NCBI GenBank assembly: GCA_947385505.1
Contig: CANDLP010000106.1
Span: forward strand, 1-7,505
Source of the DNA: an uncultured Clostridia bacterium
GTDB lineage: Bacteria; Bacillota; Clostridia; Oscillospirales; Ruminococcaceae
DNA: 7,505 bases
Direction: 5' to 3'
Each line of letters starts with the position of its first letter. The stretch's first letter is position 1. A program made the translations under genes and the position numbers. Below the pieces are notes generated by a model. That model worked only from the letters and a program-made list of their open reading frames with translations, made no database searches and was not told the DNA's origin. This document shows, in pieces, positions 1 to 5,335 of this stretch.

Positions 1-219
1 GGTTTTCGCGAGACTGTCAACTACTCCCCGAAAAAAAACACAAAGAAAACAGTTGTTTACTTTGTGGGAATGGTGGCGAGCTATGAACTTGTGCCGCAGC
101 AGGATGAAATTTCCGAGCTTAGATGGCTCGAAATAGAACAGGCGGGCAATGTTCTCACCTACGAAAATGACAAGCTTTTGGCAAATAAGGCAAAAGCGTT
201 TATTGCACTTATGAAATAA
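1..219 (+). CDS. Nudix hydrolase, diadenosine tetraphosphatase-like (3' end only)
   Basis: The gene is open from the first base and ends at TAA 217-219, leaving the last 72 residues; its 5' part lies outside the window. The fragment has the C-terminal half of small Nudix proteins that cleave Ap4A or similar dinucleoside polyphosphates. It starts with a Gly-Phe-x-Glu-Thr strand, has a hydrophobic strand (VVYFVGMV, residues 18-25), an acidic turn followed by ELRWLEIEQA (39-48), and a final helix containing LTYENDKLL (52-60) with alternating Lys/Ala. This order matches the Ap4A-hydrolase subgroup as I know it. The catalytic Nudix box itself is upstream and cannot be checked, so substrate is inferred. 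The gene lies 92 bp ahead of folC on the same strand. Confidence 0.8.
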   Translation, partial: GFRETVNYSPKKNTKKTVVYFVGMVASYELVPQQDEISELRWLEIEQAGNVLTYENDKLLANKAKAFIALMK

Positions 220-224
220 ATAGC

Positions 225-246
225 GGTGCGGGTTTTTATCCGTACC
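225..246 (+). other. Weak hairpin between the Nudix gene and folC
   Basis: GGTGCGG (225-231) pairs with CCGTACC (240-246) through seven pairs, one of them G-U, around an 8-base T-rich loop. No T-run follows the right arm, so it does not qualify as a clear intrinsic terminator. It begins six bases after the Nudix stop codon and could be a processing or attenuation structure, or chance. Confidence 0.25.
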
Positions 247-311
247 ACTTGTGATATTGCGGAATATAAAATATCCGGCAAAGCGGAAAAAAGAAAAGAG
301 ACGGTGACTAA

Positions 312-1553
312 ATGGAATATAATGAAGCTATCCGATATTTAAACAGTTTTACGAAGTCGGGAGTGCCCATAAAGAATTTGTCCCGATTTAAAGGCCTTAT
401 GGAAAGATTAGACAATGTACAGGATAAATTAAAATACATACATGTTGCGGGAACCAACGGAAAAGGCAGCGTATGCGAATACACCGCCCTTGCTTTGGAA
501 TATGCTGGATATAAAACGGGTAAATTTACTTCTCCTTATATAAACAGGATTGAGGAGCGGATACAGATAAACGGGGCGCCTATTTCCGAAGGTGACCTCG
601 CTTTTTATATAAGCAGGGTAAAAGAGGCTGCCGATAAAACCGGCTGTATCGATTATTCACAGTTTGAAATACTTAACGCCGCCGCTTTTTTGTATTTTTA
701 TGAAAAAAATTGCGGAATAACGGTTCTTGAAACGGGAATAGGGGGTCTTCTGGATTGCTCTAACATAATTGACCCGCTGCTTTCTGTAATTACCACGGTG
801 GATCTTGATCACTGCGCTGTTTTAGGCGATACGGCGGAAAAAATTGCCCGCCATAAGGCGGGAATAATCAAGCGCGGACGACCCGTGGTACTGTCGCCGT
901 TTCAATATGCCGAAGTGAATGATGTTGTGAGGAAAAAAGCCGGGGAAATGGGTTCAAAACTTATTACTCCTGATTCAAATCAGCTTAAGCTTATAAAAAC
1001 CGATTTGAACGGCACCGAGTTTTTATATAAGGTGAAACGCTTTGTTACGGGAATGTGCGGTAAACACCAGATGATAAACGCCTCCGCCGCAATTGAGGCT
1101 ATGCGGGAGCTTGGAGTAAGAGAGGAGCATATTGAAGCGGCGCTGAAAAATGCCGCTGTACCTGCGCGAATGGAAAAATCTGGAGGTTTTATAATAGACG
1201 GGGCGCATAATGTTTCCGGTGCAAAGGCGGCTGCGGAGCTTATCGGCGGACAAAACGGCAGAAAGCTTTTGATTGTGGGAATGCTTAAAAGCAAGGATTA
1301 TAAAGGCGCTTTGTCGGCACTTTTGCCTGTATTTGACACGGTTATCGCCGTGGATTTCTTTTCGCCCGACGCAGTTAAGGCAGAGGATATAGCTTCTTTT
1401 GCGAAGCAAGCAGGGTGTGCAGCGGTTACAGCGGGTGATGCGGAAACGGCGTTGAAGAAGGCTTATGATACTGCGGCCGATCTTAGAGTGATTTGCGGTT
1501 CGCTTTATCTTTGCGGAAGTATGAGGGGGTATTTGTTAAATGATAATACTTGA
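312..1553 (+). CDS. folC: Bifunctional folylpolyglutamate synthase / dihydrofolate synthase
   Basis: FolC is a cytoplasmic Mur-ligase-family enzyme that uses ATP to add glutamate to dihydropteroate or reduced folates through an acyl-phosphate intermediate. The 413 residues are near the usual 420-440. Family motifs appear in order: P-loop GTNGKGS (47-53); FTSPYINRIEERI (72-84), the folate-loop region; LETGIGGLLDCSN (139-151), where most family members have LDATN; DLDHCAVLGDT (164-174); HKAGIIK (181-187), whose Lys182 fits the carbamylated Mur-ligase lysine; GKHQMINA (250-257); ARMEK (285-289); DGAHN (296-300); KSKD (326-329); and GSLYLCGSMR (396-405). The start is ATG 312 with GGTGA at 303-307, four bases upstream. 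Whether it has both activities or only polyglutamylation cannot be read from the sequence. It converges on the lipoprotein ending at 1804. Confidence 0.95.
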   Translation: MEYNEAIRYLNSFTKSGVPIKNLSRFKGLMERLDNVQDKLKYIHVAGTNGKGSVCEYTALALEYAGYKTGKFTSPYINRIEERIQINGAPISEGDLAFYISRVKEAADKTGCIDYSQFEILNAAAFLYFYEKNCGITVLETGIGGLLDCSNIIDPLLSVITTVDLDHCAVLGDTAEKIARHKAGIIKRGRPVVLSPFQYAEVNDVVRKKAGEMGSKLITPDSNQLKLIKTDLNGTEFLYKVKRFVTGMCGKHQMINASAAIEAMRELGVREEHIEAALKNAAVPARMEKSGGFIIDGAHNVSGAKAAAELIGGQNGRKLLIVGMLKSKDYKGALSALLPVFDTVIAVDFFSPDAVKAEDIASFAKQAGCAAVTAGDAETALKKAYDTAADLRVICGSLYLCGSMRGYLLNDNT

Positions 1554-1602
1554 AAATATTGTTAGGTTTTAATTCTAAACAGTATAAAGGTAAATTTGTT
1601 TA

Positions 1603-1664
1603 TAATACTATTTAACCGTTTTAACTTAGATTCTGTTCTGTGTTAAAACGGTTAAATAGTATTA
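1603..1664. repeat. Perfect 23-bp inverted repeat (large hairpin) between convergent genes
   Basis: Bases 1603-1625 (TAATACTATTTAACC...) are the exact reverse complement of 1642-1664 (...GGTTAAATAGTATTA), with a 16-base loop (1626-1641). It sits 49 bp after folC and 139 bp beyond the 3' end of the lipoprotein read from the other strand. The usual role of such a hairpin is bidirectional transcription termination, but neither side has the T-run an intrinsic terminator needs. Both ends carry the dinucleotide TA, as a TA-targeting miniature element would, although TA is self-complementary and so comes free with any perfect inverted repeat. The rest of the 1554-1803 gap is AT-rich; it also holds a 12-bp palindrome TTTTCCGGAAAA (1734-1745) and no gene that I can support. 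Confidence 0.85.
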
Positions 1665-1803
1665 GCGAGATAAAGTGAGTAATTTTCGTGATAAAATAAC
1701 ACATTTCTTTCCTTATACATCAATGACAGCTGCTTTTCCGGAAAAATATGTCTGCAATTTATGGTTTAAACTTGCGAAGTGTGTTTAAAAAAATGGAAAA
1801 ATT

Positions 1804-2589
1804 TCAAATTATCTCTTCTATGCTTTCAATGGTGGCTTTGTCCGGTGTTTCCGCTTTACCGTAAGAGTAGTCGACTTCAATACTGCTTATTGTAACTTTA
1901 ACCTTTGCGTCTTCTTTACCGTCAGTGTTTACAATTTTTGATATTTCCTCAGGCATATTTTCGTCAGTGACTTTTCCCAAAAAATATTCACCATACCCTG
2001 ACTCGAAGTTTTTCTCCCCGAATGGAAGTTTTACATCGTTTTCGGCATCGGGAACAAACCACAGACTACCAAGCTGGCCGCCTCCATCTACGGGGCTGTT
2101 TTCTTGAATGCAATGCAAAGTACCCGTGAGCGTAAGCTTTCCTTTAAATTCAGCTTTTGAGTCGTAAAGAACATACTCGTTTCCGCCTGCATCAATCATG
2201 AGATAGGCCTCTGACCATGTAACCGCAAGACCGTTATCTAATATATCATTCTCTTTTACTTTCATAAGAGAGCCGTCCCACGGCTCTCCGGGTTTTGCAT
2301 AAACAATATAAGCAGTATTTAGACGGATCGCGGATACATCTTCAATTTGAGGTGTTTCTGCATAAAATGTACCGCCATCTCCGTCTTTTGAGAACGAAAG
2401 ATCCTCATTTTCAAGGGGTTTCTTCTTGTTTTCCTGCGTAAAACCTGTTGTAACATCATGTGATTGAGATGTCAATGGAATTGCAGGGGATGTTTCGTCG
2501 GAATTCCCTTCTGAAGCGTTATTATTGCAGGCAGATAAGCATAAAAGCAATATAACAGATATTATTGATAAGATTTTCTTGTTTTTCAT
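1804..2589 (-). CDS. Lipoprotein, partner of the CHAP-like hydrolase (paralogue of the 3964-4731 lipoprotein)
   Basis: This is a 261-residue protein of unrecognised family. It has a Lys-rich start, a hydrophobic stretch and a lipobox LSAC with Cys21, so it should be lipid-anchored outside the membrane. A low-complexity Ser/Thr/Asn/Glu linker (about 22-70) precedes a compact C-terminal domain (about 90-261) rich in predicted beta strands. That domain aligns by eye with the 3964-4731 lipoprotein: YVLYDSKAEFKGKLTLTG (139-156) against YIVAQTTAAFDGEITLKG, then a Gly-Gly turn and FVPDAE (178-183) against FFPADGE, and finally AKVKVTISSIE (228-238) against VLVEVTLREIV. The start is ATG 2587-2589 with AAGGAG at 2599-2594. 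Its gene follows the secreted hydrolase by 8 bp and should be translationally coupled to it. A role as cognate inhibitor or immunity protein is my inference from context. Confidence 0.85.
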   Translation of the reverse strand: MKNKKILSIISVILLLCLSACNNNASEGNSDETSPAIPLTSQSHDVTTGFTQENKKKPLENEDLSFSKDGDGGTFYAETPQIEDVSAIRLNTAYIVYAKPGEPWDGSLMKVKENDILDNGLAVTWSEAYLMIDAGGNEYVLYDSKAEFKGKLTLTGTLHCIQENSPVDGGGQLGSLWFVPDAENDVKLPFGEKNFESGYGEYFLGKVTDENMPEEISKIVNTDGKEDAKVKVTISSIEVDYSYGKAETPDKATIESIEEII

Positions 2590-2593
2590 TTTT

Positions 2594-2599
2594 CTCCTT
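2594..2599 (-). promoter_or_regulatory. Shine-Dalgarno AAGGAG overlapping the upstream stop codon
   Basis: On the - strand the hydrolase stop TAA (2600-2598) runs into AAGGAG, so the ribosome ending the hydrolase lies on the binding site for the lipoprotein, whose ATG is four bases further on. This points to coupled translation of the pair in fixed proportion. Confidence 0.8.
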
Positions 2600-3260
2600 A
2601 ATTTGTATAGGCTGTAAGATACGGGAATGCTTTAACAAAATTTTCCCAAGTGTAACTCTCATATCTTACTAAGCACGGACCGCCGTAGTTTGCATGATAA
2701 ATTGTTACTTTGTTCTCATTGGATAAAACAATCACAATGAAATGCCTTGCATTTGAATTTGTCTTTACCTCAAGGTATGTTGCTTCAGGCGAAGTGTTAT
2801 TATGGTTAAAGAGTTTTTTTGCACTTTCAGCGGTTAAAGACATGTTTTTGGGGGTTAAAGAAGGCACGCTGGAACCATGAACTTCGTAGTACACTTTTTT
2901 TGCAAATGCCATACATTGAATGGCGTTTTCAAAATTTATGCAGTCGCAGCTTTTATTCCAACTGCAGGGATTGCTTGTAGAACTGTGACAAGTACATGCT
3001 TTGCCTGTTTTTGAGAAATATGAGCCATTAGGATATTGATAGAACAAATATCCAAAATTACGTTCTTTGCCTGTATAAACCTCTGGAGTGCCTAAACCGG
3101 CATCGGGTATGTAGCCGAGTCTCTGATATTCTTCCGTATGTTCATAATCCGATATAATATTTTCGTCAGAATACTCATTTGCATAGCTTGTTGCCGCTGC
3201 TAATACGGAGATAACTGCTGCAAGTGTTAAAGCGGTAAGTTTTTTAAAAATCTTTCTCAT
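2598..3260 (-). CDS. Secreted CHAP/NlpC-like cysteine hydrolase with a CxCH cysteine cluster
   Basis: This is a 220-residue exported protein. It has a signal peptide (Lys/Arg-rich 1-8, hydrophobic 9-23, probable cleavage after SYA, Ala27), a spacer to about 85, and then a cysteine cluster with Cys89, Cys91-His92, Cys99, Cys105 and Cys107. A papain-fold-like core follows: IQCMAFAKKVYYEV (115-128) with candidate nucleophile Cys116, ARHFIVIVL (171-179) with candidate His173, and VTIYHANYGGPCLV (185-198) holding His189/Asn191 where CHAP-type enzymes place the third catalytic residue. The damaged paralogue at 4721-5199 keeps the same C, H, Asn and CLV positions. CHAP and NlpC/P60 enzymes cut peptidoglycan amide bonds, so a cell-wall amidase or peptidase is likely, though the substrate is not shown. 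AAGGA at 3275-3271 sets the ATG at 3260. It is followed within 8 bp by a lipoprotein. Confidence 0.8.
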   Translation of the reverse strand: MRKIFKKLTALTLAAVISVLAAATSYANEYSDENIISDYEHTEEYQRLGYIPDAGLGTPEVYTGKERNFGYLFYQYPNGSYFSKTGKACTCHSSTSNPCSWNKSCDCINFENAIQCMAFAKKVYYEVHGSSVPSLTPKNMSLTAESAKKLFNHNNTSPEATYLEVKTNSNARHFIVIVLSNENKVTIYHANYGGPCLVRYESYTWENFVKAFPYLTAYTN

Positions 3261-3333
3261 AAATTTAATTTCCTTTCTGATAAGAAATTTGTTTTGTGTG
3301 GCTATACTGCAACGATTTTATAATAACTAAATT

Positions 3334-3538
3334 TCAATTAAAGTGTTTTTCAGTCGGCGTTCGTACCGTTACAGTCAGTTCGACTTTTACATCACCAGCC
3401 TTAATAATAAGGTTAAACAGGTTTGAAAGAGACGGTCACAGCGCTTGCCGTAACCGAAGACGAAAAGCACAACAAAAGTGCCGATATACTCGGGATCAAC
3501 TTTTTCATCATTATCACCTCTTTCTTATGAAAAAACAT
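3334..3538 (-). pseudogene. Frameshifted remnant of a small secreted protein
   Basis: AAAAGGAAATTT precedes ATG 3538-3536, and AGAGGTGATA precedes ATG pairs at 3511 and 3508 in the same frame. From 3511 the reading frame encodes a typical signal peptide (MMKKLIPSISALLLCFSSS, ending near TASA) and a few mature residues (VTVSFKPV) before TAA at 3413-3415. If one T is removed from GTTTAAC at the stop, the frame continues as NLIIKAGDVKVELTVTV and on to TGA at 3334-3336. The text either side of the T fits together, so a one-base insertion is the simplest explanation. The short mature part is reminiscent of the first strand of cohesin-like or Ig-like secreted domains, but it is too short to assign. 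It lies directly behind the leader repeat and ahead of the intact hydrolase, and looks like debris of cassette rearrangement. Confidence 0.55.
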
Positions 3539-3574
3539 AAATTTCCTTTTAATTATAAAATCAATTTTTAACCT

Positions 3575-3584
3575 AAATGTTACA
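3575..3584 (-). promoter_or_regulatory. TGTAACATTT motif, copy 1
   Basis: On the - strand this decamer ends 36 bases before ATG 3538. It lies inside an odd-centred dyad ATGT-A-ACAT, the kind of symmetry a dimeric regulator can read. The same decamer lies at the same distance from two other starts in the window, so it is a candidate operator; no binding protein is identified. Confidence 0.4.
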
Positions 3585-3627
3585 TGCTTTTCAATAAAAT
3601 AATATTTTTTATATTATATACTAAATT

Positions 3628-3649
3628 TATTGCCCTTCTTTTGGCGATA
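3628..3649 (-). other. Small hairpin within leader repeat A
   Basis: On the - strand TATCGCC can fold back on GGCAATA across an A-rich loop, giving two 3-bp helices separated by a C/A mismatch. In copy B the same place folds better. It may be an RNA element in the leader or a degenerate terminator; no T-run of useful length follows. Confidence 0.3.
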
Positions 3650-3680
3650 TTTTCAAGTGATCTAAAAATATAAATCATAT

Positions 3681-3839
3681 GTACGGTATAATCTGAAACT
3701 TTTGTCTTTAAAAGTAGTTATAAATAACCATTGTTTTCTTTGTTTAAATACATTGATATAAGTGCGGTGTTATCTCCGATCAAAAACATAAAAACTTATT
3801 TTGATTCAAAAGGCTTTTCCTTGTTGTAAACCGTAACAG
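3681..3839. other. Intergenic stretch with no supported gene
   Basis: This AT-rich 159 bp lies between the lipoprotein scrap and leader repeat A. The only notable element is a 15-codon open stretch on the - strand (3843-3796) that begins MTVTVYNKEKPF; it resembles the LTVTVRTPTEKHF end of the secreted-protein remnant at 3334-3538 and may be another fragment of that gene. I see no promoter, RNA gene or terminator that I would defend. Confidence 0.4.
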
Positions 3840-3963
3840 TCATAATATATTTCGTTCAATTTCTTCAACACTTACAAGAACCGCCGTATCGGGATTCCGC
3901 TTTTGAAATAAGCGCCATTTTTGATATTGCTTATAATCACCTTAACGTTTGCCGTTTCCTGTA
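3840..3963 (-). pseudogene. C-terminal remnant of a third lipoprotein paralogue
   Basis: This starts right behind the stop codon of the 3964-4731 lipoprotein. The first frame reads ETANVKVIISNIKNGAYF, and then, after a one-base loss at ATCCCGAT (about 3890), the next frame reads DTAVLVSVEEIERNIL to TGA 3840-3842. The joined text matches the C-terminus of the 1804-2589 lipoprotein (DAKVKVTISSIE followed by PDKATIESIEEII). Restoring one C in the short C-run rejoins the frames. It has no start, no signal peptide and no N-terminal domain, so it cannot make a lipoprotein. Its position, abutting an intact paralogue, suggests recombination between related lipoprotein genes. Confidence 0.7.
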
Positions 3964-4731
3964 TCAGTTATTCACTATTGCTTTCACATCAACAATTTTT
4001 GCCGTATTTTTGGCAAAATCGAAATCCAATGTGCCGCCGCAAAGCACGATCTCCCTTAATGTGACTTCCACAAGTACAGCTTCGTCTTTTTTAAGGGCGG
4101 AAAGGTCAATATCATATTCGTCGGCATATCCCAAAGAGAATGTGGGAGCGTTAAAGGCAAATGAGACGTCTTCATTGCCCCAGAATCCTCCCCAACACCC
4201 TAAGGCATACGGCATATCCTTCCATTCGCCGTCTGCGGGGAAAAATACTGCTTCACCCTCATCGATTCCCCCGACATAAGAGCTGTAAACGTTTATATAG
4301 CCTTTTAAGGTGATTTCTCCGTCAAAAGCCGCTGTGGTTTGAGCAACAATATATGTTTCCCGATTCTGATCTATGTACGGAAAATACTTTGTGTAAGCCT
4401 CGGTTAATGTCAGCTCTTTAAAAGCAGTACCCACATCAACGCGGGAGTATTCGGAGGAATTTGGTTTTTGCGGCAGCTGTTCAAGCGCGTCGGTTTCAAA
4501 TTTTTCCGGATTATCTAACGAATTGTAAACCTCTCCTCCACATTTCGCCAAATAAGCGTAACCACTTTCCGTATACAGCTTTTCTCCGGCTATCACAGGA
4601 TTTTCCTCTGTTTGCACTGATGAAAGATCAATTTTTTCGCCGAATTCGTCTAAGGTTATGTCATTATTATTCGAGCAGCCTGTTAAAAAAACAATTGCTA
4701 AAAGAACAGCTGTTGATTTTTTAATAATCAG
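3964..4731 (-). CDS. Lipoprotein with an apparent non-AUG start, partner of the damaged CHAP-like hydrolase
   Basis: The obvious in-frame start codon is GTG 4617-4615, but that would discard a complete lipoprotein signal upstream. In the same frame 4731-4616 encodes a Lys-Lys start, a hydrophobic run STAVLLAIVFLTGC with Cys19 as the lipid-modified residue, and an Asn-rich linker. No ATG, GTG or TTG precedes it. The best placed codon is CTG 4731-4729, six bases after a perfect GGAGGTG; ATT 4728-4726 is the alternative. From CTG the protein has 255 residues. The C-terminal domain is paralogous to the 1804-2589 lipoprotein (YIVAQTTAAFDGEITLKG, a Gly-rich turn, FFPADGE, VLVEVTLREIV). Its start overlaps the end of the upstream hydrolase by 11 bases, so coupled translation is likely. 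CTG may be a real weak start or a mutated ATG. Confidence 0.75.
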   Translation of the reverse strand: MIIKKSTAVLLAIVFLTGCSNNNDITLDEFGEKIDLSSVQTEENPVIAGEKLYTESGYAYLAKCGGEVYNSLDNPEKFETDALEQLPQKPNSSEYSRVDVGTAFKELTLTEAYTKYFPYIDQNRETYIVAQTTAAFDGEITLKGYINVYSSYVGGIDEGEAVFFPADGEWKDMPYALGCWGGFWGNEDVSFAFNAPTFSLGYADEYDIDLSALKKDEAVLVEVTLREIVLCGGTLDFDFAKNTAKIVDVKAIVNN

Positions 4732-4737
4732 TTAAAA

Positions 4738-4744
4738 CACCTCC
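4738..4744 (-). promoter_or_regulatory. Shine-Dalgarno GGAGGTG that decides the lipoprotein start
   Basis: GGAGGTG on the - strand is the strongest ribosome-binding site in the window. It is inside the last codons of the upstream hydrolase frame and six bases before CTG 4731. No ribosome-binding site of similar quality precedes GTG 4617, which supports initiation at CTG or ATT. Confidence 0.75.
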
Positions 4745-5012
4745 GGATGAATAAGCCCAATCAATTTTGTTAATACGCTTTAAAAATTCACTATAGCTTA
4801 ATTCTATGTTTTTTACTAAGCATCTGCCATCGTAATTTGCTTCCCATACAACAACTTTACTTTTTGTGAATCCGGTTACAAATATGCTATGTCCACGACC
4901 GCTTTGCGTGTATCCGCAAATAAACGAGGAACTGCCTATACTTGATAAAACTTCATATAAATTGTTTTCGGTTAATGATTTACTCATTCCATTTGATATA
5001 TAATATTTTACA

Positions 5013-5022
5013 TCCATTCCAT
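5013..5022 (-). repeat. Pentanucleotide tandem duplication causing a frameshift
   Basis: On the - strand ATGGA occurs twice in a row, inside the hydrolase reading frame. One copy leaves the frame intact and two copies break it. Short tandem duplications like this can revert by slippage, so this may be a recent or reversible lesion. Confidence 0.8.
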
Positions 5023-5235
5023 TATATTATATTCGCGGTAACAGAATCGTGCGAACCCGTTACATTGCCATGCCGTTGCTGTGCCATCAGCATTATTATA
5101 ACCGTTTTGATAATATGTATAGCTGTTACAGTTACATGAACGGTAACCCGTAGAACAATTTATTGTACCATGACATTCGCACTCCTTATGAAAAAACATA
5201 ATTTTCTTTTTAATAGCAAAATCATTTTTTAGCCT

Positions 5236-5245
5236 AAATGTTACA
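5236..5245 (-). promoter_or_regulatory. TGTAACATTT motif, copy 2
   Basis: This is the same decamer as at 3575-3584, again within ATGT-A-ACAT and again 36 bases before an ATG (5199). It belongs to leader repeat B, so its conservation with copy 1 is partly explained by duplication. Confidence 0.4.
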
Positions 5246-5288
5246 TCATAGTTGACAAATTTATGCTTTTTATAGGATATGCTAAATT

Positions 5289-5310
5289 TATTGTCCTGCT
5301 TTTGGCAATA
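5289..5310 (-). other. Small hairpin within leader repeat B
   Basis: On the - strand TATTGCC pairs with GG-CAATA (one bulged A) around a 7-base A-rich loop. The matching site in copy A has changed bases but still folds partly. It lies 25 bp after the stop of the upstream lipoprotein, so it could be a weak terminator or a leader RNA structure. Confidence 0.35.
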
Positions 5311-5335
5311 TTTGCAGGTCAATTAAAAATATAAA

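Larger units (their letters stand above)
3524..3680 (-). repeat. Leader repeat copy A (157-bp direct repeat)
   Basis: This segment aligns without any gap to 5185-5341 at a constant offset of 1661 bp. By hand count about 128 of 157 positions match. The two ends are better conserved (55/62 and 52/60) than the middle 35 bases (21/35). Read on the - strand it begins just at the TATGATTTATATTTTTA tract, contains a small hairpin and the TGTAACATTT motif, and ends at a ribosome-binding site plus ATGTTTTTTCATAAG. It therefore looks like an upstream region with a start codon, duplicated along with its gene. Confidence 0.8.
4721..5199 (-). pseudogene. CHAP-like cysteine hydrolase, signal peptide lost and frame broken by a 5-bp duplication
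   Basis: This is a paralogue of the intact hydrolase at 2598-3260. The first part reads from ATG 5199 (MFFHKECECHG; an in-frame TTG at 5322 would add 41 residues) through a cysteine cluster CECH...C...CNC to WQCNGFARFCYREYN with the candidate catalytic Cys, then stops at TAA 5008-5010. The second part continues in another frame from ATG 5017 and holds GRGHSIFVTG (catalytic His), VVVWEANYDGRCLV (Glu and Asn of a CHAP-like site) and a C-terminal helix, ending at TAA 4721-4723. Between them lies a tandem ATGGA ATGGA (5013-5022). Removing one copy gives a continuous 157-codon frame across the join. There is no signal peptide: the start region belongs to the leader repeat and is fused directly to the cysteine cluster. 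Reinitiation at ATGGATGTAA could still yield the C-terminal half. Confidence 0.75.

Noticed and set aside
225..246. Intrinsic terminator after the Nudix gene
   Set aside because: The stem is short with a G-U pair and no T-run follows; kept only as a weak hairpin.
980..1409. Two open frames on the - strand inside folC (104 and 128 aa)
   Set aside because: They lie wholly within folC, whose motifs are continuous on the + strand, and show no domain or ribosome-binding site of their own.
1764..1792. Terminator formed by TTTAAAC...GTTTAAA near the end of the 1804-2589 lipoprotein
   Set aside because: For the - strand the T-run lies before the hairpin rather than after it, and the stem is AT-only.
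3551..3560. Perfect TATAAT as a -10 box in leader repeat A
   Set aside because: No -35 element sits at a proper distance, the ribosome-binding site would fall at the transcript start, and copy B lacks the hexamer.
3296..3571. A 91-aa open frame on the + strand
   Set aside because: It runs antisense to leader repeat A and the secreted-protein remnant, has low-complexity content and no convincing start signal.
4010..4724. Two + strand open frames opposite the second lipoprotein
   Set aside because: They are antisense to a lipoprotein with a clear paralogue and lipobox; they have no motifs or signals of their own.
5199..5322. TTG 5322 as the real start of the damaged hydrolase, adding 41 residues
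   Set aside because: The added part is the leader repeat; the matching frame in copy A is closed by stop codons, so coding is unlikely. No Shine-Dalgarno precedes the TTG.
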